Source: an uncultured Pelagibacteraceae bacterium (GTDB lineage: Bacteria; Pseudomonadota; Alphaproteobacteria; Pelagibacterales; Pelagibacteraceae). From it: DNA of 42,824 nt. The stretch spans positions 1 to 42,824 of the forward strand of contig CACGWQ010000009.1 in the NCBI GenBank assembly GCA_902576815.1. Reading direction: 5' to 3'. Below the pieces are notes generated by a model. It ran no database searches. It was not told where the DNA came from and worked only from the letters and a program-made list of their open reading frames with translations. The translations under genes and the position numbers were made by a program. Shown here one piece after another: positions 25,686 to 34,131 of the stretch. How positions within the stretch are numbered: the first letter of the stretch is position 1; each line of letters starts with the position of its first letter.

Positions 25686-26402
25686 TTATTTTTTCTCTGC
25701 TGGAGCTTTTCCTTCTTCTTTTCCTTTATCACCTTCTGCAACTTTTTCTGCACCTTCTTCAGGTTTAGCGTCTCCATCTACAGTTGCCTCCGCAGTATCA
25801 CCACCTTCTCCCTCAGCTTCAGCTGGTTTTTCAGGTTCTTTAACAACTGTTGGAGCTGCTACTGTCGCGATTACAAAGTCTCTTCCTTGAATTGTAGGTG
25901 TTACATTTTCAGGTAACTCTATAAATGATATTTTAATACTTGCTCCAATATCTAAGCCATTAAGATCAACAACTAGTTCGGTTGGAATATTTTCTGTAGG
26001 ACATCTTAATTCAACTTTTCGTCTTACGATATTCAAAACTCCACCTCTTTTTAGTCCTGGTGATAATTCATGGTTTATAAATTTGACTGGAATTTCTAAA
26101 ATTACTTTAGCACCTTTAACAATTCTTAAAAAATCTAGGTGTATAGGCTCATCCGTAACCGTATCAAAATCAATAACTCTTGGTAAAACCTTTTGTTCTT
26201 TTCCATCAATATTAATTGAAATTATATTTGATAAAATATTTTCCTTATTTAATAAATTTTTTACTTCTTTAATAGAAACAGAAATTTTTTGATTTGACTC
26301 TTCTCCTCCATAAATTATTCCTGGAACCATACCTTTACTTCTAAGTGATTTTACTTCACCCTTAGTTTTTGTTTCTCTTATTGTGGCTGCTAATAAACTC
26401 AT
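25686..26402 (-). CDS. rplY: Ribosomal protein L25 (CTC/TL5 type) with acidic tail
   Basis: 5S rRNA-binding large-subunit protein. The N-terminal L25 domain spans about 1-95 (AATIRETKTKGEVKSLRSKGMVPGIIYGG), followed by the TL5/CTC beta domain (about 98-185: LEIPVKFINHELSPGLKRGG ... LRCPTENIPTELVVD). Residues about 190-238 are a low-complexity A/E/G/K/P tail, with clearly different base composition (more G+C) from the surrounding DNA. Such tails are common in this long form of L25. The next gene, pth, starts 35 bases downstream. Confidence 0.95.
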   Translation of the reverse strand: MSLLAATIRETKTKGEVKSLRSKGMVPGIIYGGEESNQKISVSIKEVKNLLNKENILSNIISINIDGKEQKVLPRVIDFDTVTDEPIHLDFLRIVKGAKVILEIPVKFINHELSPGLKRGGVLNIVRRKVELRCPTENIPTELVVDLNGLDIGASIKISFIELPENVTPTIQGRDFVIATVAAPTVVKEPEKPAEAEGEGGDTAEATVDGDAKPEEGAEKVAEGDKGKEEGKAPAEKK

Positions 26403-26447
26403 AAAGTGACGGGTTTTTAACTTATGAAAGTAAATTTTACAAGTAAA

Positions 26448-27380
26448 TTATTTAAATAGATCTGATACTGATGTTGAGTTTGATATTCTTTTAATAGCTT
26501 CTCCAACCAAATTAGAGATTGTTAATACCTCAATATTCTTAGCTTTTTTAACTTTCATTGAATTATCTATTGTATCAGTTACAACTAAATTTTTTATCGA
26601 AGATTTCTTAATTTTTTCAACAGCATTACCACTTAATACACCATGTGTTACATACACATGAACATCTTTAGCTCCTCTTTTTTTTAATTCAGAAGCTGCA
26701 TTTACAATTGTTCCACCAGAGTCGATTATATCATCAACTAATATACAAGTTTTATTTTTCACATTTCCAATTACATTCATCACTTCTGATTTTCCAGGAG
26801 CAGGTCTTCTTTTGTCTACTATTGCTAAATCTACATTTAACAATTTTCCTAAAGCCCTTGCTCTTGCGGTACCACCGACATCTGGAGCAACACAGATTAT
26901 ATTATTTTTTTTTAATTTCTTTTTTATATGTCTAGCAAATATTGGAGTTGCAAATAAGTTATCTACTGGAATATCAAAAAATCCTTGAATTTGTCCAGAG
27001 TGTAAATCAACTGTAACGACTCTATCTGCTCCTGCTTTTGCAATAAGATTAGACACAAGTTTTGCAGATATAGATGTTCTTGGAACCACCTTTCTATCTT
27101 GTCTTGCATATCCAAAATATGGGATCACAGCAGTTATGTTTTTGGCTGATGATCTTTTTAAAGCATCAATTGATAGTAGTAATTCCATTAAATTGTCATT
27201 CGCAGGAGATGAAACTGATTGAATTAAAAAAATACTATTACCTCTAATATTTTCATTAATTTCAATATAGATTTCTCCATCTGCAAATTTTCTTATGTTT
27301 GAATTCACTAGTCTATTTTTCAAAAATTTAGATATTTTTTGACTAAGATGTTTATTACTGTTTCCTGTGAGAATTTTCAT
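26448..27380 (-). CDS. prs: Ribose-phosphate pyrophosphokinase
   Basis: Makes PRPP from ribose 5-phosphate and ATP for nucleotide, histidine and tryptophan synthesis. Motifs: FADGEIYIEINENIRG, IPYFGYARQDRKVVPRTSISAKL (near 97), the flexible-loop VDKRRPAPGKSEVM (near 190) and the PRPP-binding loop CILVDDIIDSGGTIVNAA (near 211). Length 310 is standard class I. It lies 45 bases upstream of rplY and 10 bases after pgeF. Confidence 0.97.
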   Translation of the reverse strand: MKILTGNSNKHLSQKISKFLKNRLVNSNIRKFADGEIYIEINENIRGNSIFLIQSVSSPANDNLMELLLSIDALKRSSAKNITAVIPYFGYARQDRKVVPRTSISAKLVSNLIAKAGADRVVTVDLHSGQIQGFFDIPVDNLFATPIFARHIKKKLKKNNIICVAPDVGGTARARALGKLLNVDLAIVDKRRPAPGKSEVMNVIGNVKNKTCILVDDIIDSGGTIVNAASELKKRGAKDVHVYVTHGVLSGNAVEKIKKSSIKNLVVTDTIDNSMKVKKAKNIEVLTISNLVGEAIKRISNSTSVSDLFK

Positions 27381-27390
27381 CCGCGATATC

Positions 27391-28143
27391 CTATTTAATC
27401 ATAATTGTAGAAATATTTCTACCATAATCGTTATGCTTATTTTTTTTTGATCTCCTAGAACTAAAAAAGTTATTTTCTAAAGCGTAGGTATCTTTTCTTA
27501 TTATTTCTATTTTTTTAACTCCATTTTCATAAAATTGAGTTTTTATATATTCGCTTAAATCAAAAAAAATTTTTTTCTTTTTAAATATGAAGAAATTCAC
27601 ATTTTTTTTATTTTTGTTCATAAACAATTTTAAAAAATCATCTTTTACTTCATAGCTGTTTTTTTTTATACATGGCCCTATACAAACAATCATATCTTTC
27701 TCTGAACATCCGTTTTTTTTTAAAAGTTGAATTGTTTTCTTTACTATTCCCTTAAAAGCACCTTTCCATCCAGCATGAATTGCACCAACAAATTTTTGCT
27801 TTTTTTCTATAATTAGAATTGGTGCACAGTCTGCAGTAAGTATACTAATCGCAATATTTTGTTTATTTGTAATCATTGCATCCCCAGTCATTTTTTTTTT
27901 TGGAATTTTACTGATTTTATAAACTTTATTACTGTGAATTTGATTAAGAGAAATTAGATTTCCACTATCACAGCCTATTTTTTTTGAAACTATTTTTAAA
28001 TTTTTACTTATATTAGTAATTTTATCTTTTGACCCTTTTCCACAATTTAAACTTCTGTAGATCCCTTTCGAGGTACCACCCAATCTATTAAAAAAATAAT
28101 GTGAAACGTATTTTTGATTTCTTAAAATTTTTGACTTAATCAC
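27391..28143 (-). CDS. pgeF: PgeF/YfiH-family purine nucleoside phosphorylase-like protein
   Basis: 250-residue protein of the DUF152 'laccase domain' family, described as purine nucleoside phosphorylases or peptidoglycan-editing factors, not true multicopper laccases. The zinc ligands are visible in NQIHSNKVY (His, near 66), ILTADCAPILI (Cys, near 103) and VGAIHAGWKGAFKGI (His, near 120), with CIGPCIKKNSYEV after them. It overlaps the midA-like gene by 4 bases. Substrate here is not provable from sequence. Confidence 0.88.
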   Translation of the reverse strand: MIKSKILRNQKYVSHYFFNRLGGTSKGIYRSLNCGKGSKDKITNISKNLKIVSKKIGCDSGNLISLNQIHSNKVYKISKIPKKKMTGDAMITNKQNIAISILTADCAPILIIEKKQKFVGAIHAGWKGAFKGIVKKTIQLLKKNGCSEKDMIVCIGPCIKKNSYEVKDDFLKLFMNKNKKNVNFFIFKKKKIFFDLSEYIKTQFYENGVKKIEIIRKDTYALENNFFSSRRSKKNKHNDYGRNISTIMIK

Positions 28144-29180
28144 TTAAAACCCAAATTAAAATTATTTTTGGATTTGCTTACAAATAATACTTTAAACAAA
28201 GAGCCCATGTATTTTTCATCAATTAATCTTTTTATTCTGTAAAATATGTCAGCCTTCTTACTAAATTGTAAATTTTTACTTAATATCTCAGCTCTTTTTA
28301 ATATTCCTAATTTAATTAAGAAATTACCTTGGGTTGTTATTAAAGATTTCAAATTAGAATTTGCAAACTCTTTCTTGTACATTTTAAAATTTATTAAATG
28401 TGTGATATCTGAGTTGTAGGGATTTTCTAAATAACTAATTTTTCTATGTTTCTCAACACTTTGTAGAGTATCTTTCATTTTACCGTTAGCAAAACCATAG
28501 TCTATCATTAGTAAACCACCATTATTTTTAAAAATAAAATTCGCTATTTCGTTAACAAATTTCATTGCTGAAGGTGAATATTCTACAAATTTTTCTTTTT
28601 TTATATTCTTACCTAAATATTTCTCAATTATTTTTGACGACACTTTTTGATCACAAACTTCAAATTTATTTTTTTTACATACTACATATTTTTCATACCA
28701 ATTATTCCTTTTCTTTAAAAACTGTTTTATCGGAAATGCATCAAAAAATTCATTAGCTAAGAATATAGTTGGAGACTTTGGAATTTCTTTTAAATTTTTA
28801 ATCCAAATTACTTTTTTCTTATCAATTTTATTTTTCTGAATTTTCATCAGTAATGGACTTTTTTCTAAAATTAAAAAATTTGCAGATAAACTAATTTTAT
28901 TAAAATTATTTAAAGTTTTTATAATTTGTGACATCATTTCGCCATTACCTGCACCTAGCTCTACAATATTTATCTTTTTTGGTTTTTTTAAATTCTCCCA
29001 AAATGAAATTAGCCAAATAGATATCATTTCTGAGAAAAGAAAAGAGATATTAGGTGAGGTTATGAAGTCACCTTTTTTTCCAAAAGGATTTTTTTTAATA
29101 TAATAACCATTATCTTTGTCATACAAAGATTTGTAAATAAATTTATCTAATGGGATTTTTTTATTATGTTCTATTAGCAT
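28140..29180 (-). CDS. MidA/NDUFAF7-family SAM-dependent methyltransferase
   Basis: 346-residue DUF185 protein. The N-terminus (PLDKFIYKSLYDKDNGYY ... GKKGDFITSPNISFLFSEMI) and the SAM motif INIVELGAGNGEMMSQII (near 80) are characteristic; ANEFFDAFPIKQFLKK and LLMIDYGFANGK follow. The mitochondrial homologue methylates a complex I arginine; in bacteria the target is unproved. It overlaps lgt by 17 bases and pgeF by 4, a gene order kept in alphaproteobacteria. Confidence 0.87.
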   Translation of the reverse strand: MLIEHNKKIPLDKFIYKSLYDKDNGYYIKKNPFGKKGDFITSPNISFLFSEMISIWLISFWENLKKPKKINIVELGAGNGEMMSQIIKTLNNFNKISLSANFLILEKSPLLMKIQKNKIDKKKVIWIKNLKEIPKSPTIFLANEFFDAFPIKQFLKKRNNWYEKYVVCKKNKFEVCDQKVSSKIIEKYLGKNIKKEKFVEYSPSAMKFVNEIANFIFKNNGGLLMIDYGFANGKMKDTLQSVEKHRKISYLENPYNSDITHLINFKMYKKEFANSNLKSLITTQGNFLIKLGILKRAEILSKNLQFSKKADIFYRIKRLIDEKYMGSLFKVLFVSKSKNNFNLGFK

Positions 29181-29937
29181 TTTTATAATAGATGATAATT
29201 AATCCGCAGCTAAGTGCTATACAACTTATTATTTGACCCATACTCAAATTGAAAAATAAATAACCTAGTTGTTGATCTGGTTCTCTGAAGAACTCGATAA
29301 AAAATCTAAAAAATGAGTATAAAATTAAAAAATACCCCGAAATAATCCCAGGTGTTTGTCTTAGTCTATTAAATAACAAACTCAAAATAATAAATAAAAT
29401 AATACCCTCAAATATTGCTTCATAAATTTGTGAAGGATGCCTATTTAAATCATCAATTTTAATAAATTTTACTGACCATGGTACATTTGTTTCTATGCCA
29501 TAAAGTTCTGAATTTATGAAATTTGATACTCTTCCTAAAAATATTCCAATAGGAGAACAAACAGCAACCACATCTAAATAACTAAAAATATTTTGATTTT
29601 TATTTTTGCAGAAAAAATAAGTTCCAATAATAATTCCAACTAGTGCACCGTGAAAAGACATACCCCCTTGCCAAATTTTAATAATCTCAACTGGATTACT
29701 AATAAAATAAACTGGATCATAAATAATTACATATCCAAGTCTTCCACCAAGGATGATACTTATAATCAAATAAGTTATATAATCGTCAAAATATTCTTTT
29801 TGAGCGCTATCTTTAATTATTTTGTTCTTTGCAAAATACCAACCAAATACCAAGCCAAGTATATAAGACAAAGAATACCATCTAATTTCTAATGAAAAGA
29901 TCTCAAACGCGACTGGGTCAAAATTATTAATAAACAT
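29164..29937 (-). CDS. lgt: Prolipoprotein diacylglyceryl transferase
   Basis: Inner-membrane enzyme that attaches diacylglycerol to the cysteine of lipoprotein precursors. The 257-residue protein has seven or so membrane helices and the Lgt signature GRVSNFINSELYG (near 133; Ser replaces the usual Gly), plus GGMSFHGALVGIIIG (near 90) and RHPSQIYEAIFEG. Length is normal. It diverges from the ubiK-like gene across 48 bases and begins the seven-gene minus-strand run ending in ychF. Confidence 0.96.
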   Translation of the reverse strand: MFINNFDPVAFEIFSLEIRWYSLSYILGLVFGWYFAKNKIIKDSAQKEYFDDYITYLIISIILGGRLGYVIIYDPVYFISNPVEIIKIWQGGMSFHGALVGIIIGTYFFCKNKNQNIFSYLDVVAVCSPIGIFLGRVSNFINSELYGIETNVPWSVKFIKIDDLNRHPSQIYEAIFEGIILFIILSLLFNRLRQTPGIISGYFLILYSFFRFFIEFFREPDQQLGYLFFNLSMGQIISCIALSCGLIIIYYKNANRT

Positions 29938-29985
29938 TTAATTGTAATATTATAAATATCACTTAAACTTTGATAAGGAATTATT

Positions 29986-30228
29986 ATGTCAAAATCAAGA
30001 TTCGTATTTGATAAATTTGCAAAATTTTTGGAAGAGGGCTTGATCAATTATAAAGATTTTAGTGATGAAGTTGTAAATATTTTAAGATCAAAAAAAGAGG
30101 AAATTATCCTTAAATTGAATCTAGTGAGTAAAGACGAAATTGATATATTAAAACAAAGGGTTGAAAAACTAGAAATAAAAGTTGCTGAAAAAAAAATTAA
30201 AAAAAAAATTAAACGGGCAAAGAAATAA
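29986..30228 (+). CDS. ubiK: UbiK/BMFP-family accessory protein
   Basis: 80-residue protein with an N-terminal helix (FVFDKFAKFLEEGLINYKDF), the conserved LVSKDEIDILKQRVEKLE coiled coil near 46-65 and a very basic K-rich tail. This matches the BMFP/UbiK family, which assists aerobic ubiquinone synthesis and was first described as membrane-fusogenic. An AAGGA Shine-Dalgarno lies 8 bases before the ATG. It sits beside lgt as in other alphaproteobacteria and overlaps the 3' end of the convergent histidine kinase by 20 bases. Confidence 0.82.
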   Translation: MSKSRFVFDKFAKFLEEGLINYKDFSDEVVNILRSKKEEIILKLNLVSKDEIDILKQRVEKLEIKVAEKKIKKKIKRAKK

Positions 30229-31522
30229 TAATTTTCAATCCTCCTAAACTAGACTTATCAAATTTAAGATCGCCACCATGTGATTTTATGACATCTGATG
30301 ATATTGACAAGCCAAGACCAACACTTGACTTCGTTTCTGATCTACTTTTGTCAATTTTATAAAATGGCTTCAAGACATTTTGATGTTCGTTTTTTGGAAT
30401 TCCTGGACCATCATCCTCTATTGAAATATTAATAGTTGATCTTCCTCTTTTTAGATTTAATTCAACATTATCACCAAATTTCAAAGAATTATCTATAAGA
30501 TTGCTAATACATCTGTTTATTAAATTTTTTCTACCATCAAAATAAATTCTATCTTTTAAATGGTATTTCAAATTTGGTTTTTCATATTTTTTGCATATAT
30601 CGTCAATTAGTTCTGAAATATTAAATGTCTCAGTTTTATCTTTTGCTCCAGATCTAGCAAACTCTAAATATTCATTTAACATTTTTTCCATTTCATCTAC
30701 GTCTCTTGTAAGTTTTTCTACTACTGCTTTATCTTTAATCATTGCTATTTGAAGTTTTATTCTTGTGAGAGGCGTTCTTAAATCATGACTAATACCTGAT
30801 AGCATTTCTGATCTTTGATTTAAATGCCTTAATATTCTTTTTCTCATTTTATCAAACTCTAGACCAGCTTTTCTAATCTCCAAAGCACCAGATGGCCTAT
30901 ATTCAACAATTTCTTCTCCTCTACCAAATCGTTCTGAAACCTCAGCAAGTTTAGTTATTGGTCTTGTTTGGTTCTTTAAGAAAATAATTGCAACTGAAAA
31001 CATTAAAATTGCTGGAAATGTTATCCATAATGCAAAAAGTCTTGCTGAACTGTTTGTGAGTCTACTCCGTGGTATAAAAAATTGGAAGTAACCCTTTTTA
31101 TATGAAATTCTTAAATCAACTATTTCTTTAATCTTAGTTGTGTCAAACCAGTAAGTTAAATTTTTTGATTTAAGTTCTCGTCTTAATGATCTATCAACTG
31201 GACTATACCATCTTTCAGTATCATTATTTGGTATTAATTTATCTTTTTCATATTTAATATTGAAACCTAAATGTTCTTTAAATAATATTATTATGAAATC
31301 TTTATTAGTTTCATCATTTTCATAAGCATCAATAAATGTTTTGACTTCAGAGACAAGAGCTCTTGTCATTCCAACATTCGTTTTTATCCACAAGCTGTCA
31401 AAAAAAACTATAGAAATTGTAATTTGAAGCACAACTATAGGAACAGCAACAATTAAAAGACCTCTGTAAAATAGTCTTTTAGGTAGTAAATTTTTAATAA
31501 ATTTATTCAATCCATAATACAT
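30209..31522 (-). CDS. Membrane sensor histidine kinase (EnvZ-like)
   Basis: 437-residue kinase with two membrane helices (about 19-40 and 161-182) around a periplasmic sensor domain of about 120 residues. A HAMP linker (RPITKLAEVSERFGRGEE) follows, then HisKA with phospho-acceptor H246 in SGISHDLRTPLTR, and HATPase boxes (NLIDNSLKFG, DDGPGIPK, GLGLSISSDVIKSHGG). The frame is open upstream to 31570, but the ATG at 31522 has an AGGAGAGG Shine-Dalgarno and overlaps the regulator gene by 20 bases. The domain order is EnvZ-like; signal unknown, osmotic or envelope cues by analogy. Confidence 0.88.
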   Translation of the reverse strand: MYYGLNKFIKNLLPKRLFYRGLLIVAVPIVVLQITISIVFFDSLWIKTNVGMTRALVSEVKTFIDAYENDETNKDFIIILFKEHLGFNIKYEKDKLIPNNDTERWYSPVDRSLRRELKSKNLTYWFDTTKIKEIVDLRISYKKGYFQFFIPRSRLTNSSARLFALWITFPAILMFSVAIIFLKNQTRPITKLAEVSERFGRGEEIVEYRPSGALEIRKAGLEFDKMRKRILRHLNQRSEMLSGISHDLRTPLTRIKLQIAMIKDKAVVEKLTRDVDEMEKMLNEYLEFARSGAKDKTETFNISELIDDICKKYEKPNLKYHLKDRIYFDGRKNLINRCISNLIDNSLKFGDNVELNLKRGRSTINISIEDDGPGIPKNEHQNVLKPFYKIDKSRSETKSSVGLGLSISSDVIKSHGGDLKFDKSSLGGLKIIISLPV

Positions 31523-32180
31523 AGCCCTCTCCTCTAATAGTTTGAAGATATTTAGGATTTTTAGGATCAACCTCGATTTTCTTTCTCAGACGAGTAACAA
31601 TAACATCAATTGATCTCTCTTTTTCTAATTTTATGAGATTTGCAATTTCATTACGTGAAAATATTTTCCCAGGTCTATGTATCATATTTTCTAGAATAAT
31701 TTTTTCTGCGGAGCTTATTTTTACTGATAAACTTTTGTTAAAAATGATTTGTTTAGTTAAATTAATTTTAATATTTCCAAATTGTATTAAATTTTTTGAA
31801 AAAACTTTTTTTGTTTTTTTTAAAATATTTAAAATTCTTAAAATTAATTCTTTAGGTTCGAATGGTTTTGGAAGATAATCGTCTGCACCAAATTCCAGGC
31901 CTTTAACTCTCTCTGAAGCTTCTCCTTTTGCAGTTAACAATATTATAGGTGTATCAATTTTTTTTTTATAATCTTTTGTAAATTCTAAACCACTTTTACC
32001 TGGCATCATAATATCTAAAATTATTAAATCAAACTTTATAAACTTTGTTTTATCTAAAGCTTCTTCAGCGTTACAAGCACTAGTTACTAAAAATCCGTTT
32101 TGTCTAAGATAATTCTTTACAAGATCTCTAATACCATCATCATCATCAACTACTAAAATATGTGCTTCAAAATTATCCAT
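31503..32180 (-). CDS. OmpR-family response regulator
   Basis: 225 residues. The receiver domain has the acidic pocket VVDDDDG (11-15), phospho-acceptor D56 in LIILDIMMPGKSG, the switch Thr/Ser region LLTAKGEAS and the lysine loop DYLPKPFEPKEL. The C-terminal winged helix (about 125-225) has FSRNEIANLI and RSIDVIVTRLRKKIEVDPKNPKYLQTIRGEGYVL, the DNA-recognition helix. It overlaps the MarR gene upstream by 8 bases and the kinase downstream by 20, so the three form one unit. Confidence 0.93.
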   Translation of the reverse strand: MDNFEAHILVVDDDDGIRDLVKNYLRQNGFLVTSACNAEEALDKTKFIKFDLIILDIMMPGKSGLEFTKDYKKKIDTPIILLTAKGEASERVKGLEFGADDYLPKPFEPKELILRILNILKKTKKVFSKNLIQFGNIKINLTKQIIFNKSLSVKISSAEKIILENMIHRPGKIFSRNEIANLIKLEKERSIDVIVTRLRKKIEVDPKNPKYLQTIRGEGYVLWIE

Positions 32181-32610
32181 CTATTATTTTGCTTAGAACT
32201 TTATTAAAGTGTAATACTTCTGTAGAATTAGATTTTACAAATGCATTGTATAGTCTCTTTTTTTGAATTTTAAATATCTTATTGAATAAATGCTTACCTT
32301 CCTCTGTCAAATAAACATGTTTTATTCGTGTATCTTTATTATCTCTCTCATATTTGATAGCATTAAGTTTTATTAAATCTTTAAGAACTCGGTTAAGACT
32401 TTGTTTAGTCACTTTCAATCTTTTTAATAGTTCAGAAATTGTTATACCTTCATACAACGAAATTAGATGAATTAACTTATTATGAGCAATTCCAATAGAA
32501 TATTGATCTAAAACAATTTTCGCATCATTTGTTGTCTCCCTATAGCTCTGAAACATCTTTTCTATATAACTTTTTAATTCTTGATCGTTTAGATATAAAA
32601 GTTTTTTCAT
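32173..32610 (-). CDS. MarR-family transcriptional regulator
   Basis: 145-residue winged-helix dimer repressor type. The core is LIHLISLYEGITISELLKRLKVTKQSLNRVLKDLIKLNAIKYERDNKDTRIKHVYLTEEGKHLF, i.e. recognition helix plus the beta wing with the conserved D-x-R. Signal or ligand unknown. It leads the operon with the two-component pair, which suggests it sets the level of that system. It diverges from ilvE across 58 bases containing a TTGACA box and an imperfect dyad. Confidence 0.88.
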   Translation of the reverse strand: MKKLLYLNDQELKSYIEKMFQSYRETTNDAKIVLDQYSIGIAHNKLIHLISLYEGITISELLKRLKVTKQSLNRVLKDLIKLNAIKYERDNKDTRIKHVYLTEEGKHLFNKIFKIQKKRLYNAFVKSNSTEVLHFNKVLSKIIDG

Positions 32611-32621
32611 ATTAGTAAGTT

Positions 32622-32653
32622 ATATTGACATATTATATATACAAATATATTTT
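32622..32653 (+). promoter_or_regulatory. Putative ilvE promoter with imperfect dyad
   Basis: A perfect -35 TTGACA (32625-32630) is followed after 17 bases by TATTTT (32648-32653), a 4/6 -10. An imperfect dyad (ATATTG ... CAAATAT, 32622-32648) covers the spacer and could be a MarR-type operator controlling both the marR operon and ilvE. The dyad is AT-rich, so it is only suggestive. Confidence 0.45.
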
Positions 32654-32668
32654 TATATAATTAAATCG

Positions 32669-33550
32669 ATGATACCTTTTGATAAACGTTCAGGCAAAAT
32701 TTGGTACAATAATGAACTTGTAGAATGGCAAGACGCAAAATGTCATGTAATAAATCATGGTTTACATTATGCAAGTTTAGTTTTTGAGGGTGAGAGGGTA
32801 TATGATGGAGAAATTTTTAAACTTCAGGAACATACCGATAGATTATTTTACTCAGCAAAAAGGCTAGATATTACTATTCCTTATACTAAAGATGAAATTA
32901 ACGAAGCTTCTAAAAAAATAGTGGCGGTTCAAAATATTCAAAATGGATATGTAAGACCATTTGCGTGGAGAGGAAGTGAAATGATGGGTGTATCTGCTCA
33001 AAAAAATACAATTAATGTAGCAATAGCCACATGGGAATGGCCTGCGTATTTTGATCCAAAATTAAAAGCTGAAGGAATAAAATTAAATATTTCTAAATGG
33101 CGAAGACCGGCTCCAAATACTATTCCTTGGGATGCAAAAGCAGCTGGATTATATATGATTTGTACTCTTTCAAAACACGAAGCCGAACAACAAGGTTATT
33201 CTGAATCATTAATGTTAGATTTTGAAGGTAATGTTGCAGAAGGAACAAGTGCAAACATTTTTTTTAAAGATAAAAATAATGAATTACATACACCAACACC
33301 AGATTCTTTTTTAAATGGTATTACAAGACAAGCGGTAATTGAGCTAGCAAAATCAAAAAATATTAAAGTTCGTGAAAGAAAAATTTCTCCAGATGAACTA
33401 GGTAATTTTGATGGATGTTTCTTAACTGGTACAGCAGCTGAAATAACTCCTGTTGCAAGTATAGCAGATCATAAATATAAAATTTGTGATCTTATATTAG
33501 GATTATCAAAAGACTTTGATCAGTTGGTTAGACAGAAAAAAGCTGCCTAA
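32669..33550 (+). CDS. ilvE: Branched-chain amino acid aminotransferase
   Basis: Fold-type IV PLP enzyme for the last step of Leu, Ile and Val synthesis. The N-terminal motif GLHYASLVFEGERVYDG, the PLP lysine K157 in PWDAKAAGLYM, and the phosphate-binding EGNVAEGTSANIFF (near 190) are visible, then LNGITRQAVIELA and FLTGTAAEITPV near the C-terminus. Length 293 is normal. It diverges from the MarR operon, and its stop overlaps the convergent pgsA stop (33547-33550). Confidence 0.94.
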   Translation: MIPFDKRSGKIWYNNELVEWQDAKCHVINHGLHYASLVFEGERVYDGEIFKLQEHTDRLFYSAKRLDITIPYTKDEINEASKKIVAVQNIQNGYVRPFAWRGSEMMGVSAQKNTINVAIATWEWPAYFDPKLKAEGIKLNISKWRRPAPNTIPWDAKAAGLYMICTLSKHEAEQQGYSESLMLDFEGNVAEGTSANIFFKDKNNELHTPTPDSFLNGITRQAVIELAKSKNIKVRERKISPDELGNFDGCFLTGTAAEITPVASIADHKYKICDLILGLSKDFDQLVRQKKAA

Positions 33551-34131
33551 TCCTTATTATCTTCAGATATTGCATGGTCTATTCCTTTTCTAAGATAATC
33601 ATATCCAGTATAAAGTGTTAAAAACGCAGATAGCCATAAAATAATAATACCAATTGTTTGAGCATTATAATCTTGAAAATTTATTAATTTATTTCCTGTT
33701 TCCCCAGTCAGAAGTATTGCTATCGAAAACATCTGCAAGAATGTTTTAAGTTTTGCTAAATTAGAAACTGGAAGCTTTATTTTTCCTTTCGCTAGAAATT
33801 CTCTTAAACCTGAAATTAGTATTTCCCTTGTAAGAATTATAATAGCTGCAATAACTTCGTAATTTTTTATTGTTTGGTCCATGACTAATAAAATTAACGC
33901 AGTTGCAACAATAATTTTATCTGCAATAGGATCTAAAAGTTCACCAAGTTTAGACTCTTCTTTAAACATTCTCGCCAAAAGGCCATCTAAAAAATCTGTA
34001 AATGAGGCAATTAAAAAAAGAGCAAATGGTATAACGTCTCCATAAAATCCAGGAAGGTAGAACGTAAATACAAATATTGGAACAATTATTATTCGTCCAA
34101 TTGTTAAATAATTAGGTATTTTAAATTTCAT
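33547..34131 (-). CDS. pgsA: CDP-diacylglycerol-glycerol-3-phosphate 3-phosphatidyltransferase
   Basis: Commits CDP-diacylglycerol to phosphatidylglycerol synthesis in the inner membrane. The CDP-alcohol phosphatidyltransferase signature D-G-x2-A-R-x8-G-x3-D-x3-D is seen in [26 protein letters not shown] (with a leading Asp in FTD). Several membrane helices; 194 residues, normal. The N-terminus [16 protein letters not shown] is typical. It overlaps uvrC by 4 bases, a uvrC-pgsA pairing seen in many proteobacteria. Confidence 0.94.
   Translation of the reverse strand: MKFKIPNYLTIGRIIIVPIFVFTFYLPGFYGDVIPFALFLIASFTDFLDGLLARMFKEESKLGELLDPIADKIIVATALILLVMDQTIKNYEVIAAIIILTREILISGLREFLAKGKIKLPVSNLAKLKTFLQMFSIAILLTGETGNKLINFQDYNAQTIGIIILWLSAFLTLYTGYDYLRKGIDHAISEDNKD

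Noticed and set aside
27391..28143. True multicopper laccase
   Set aside because: The old 'laccase domain' name refers to DUF152; the copper-binding HxH blocks of laccases are absent, and His/Cys/His fits a zinc enzyme.
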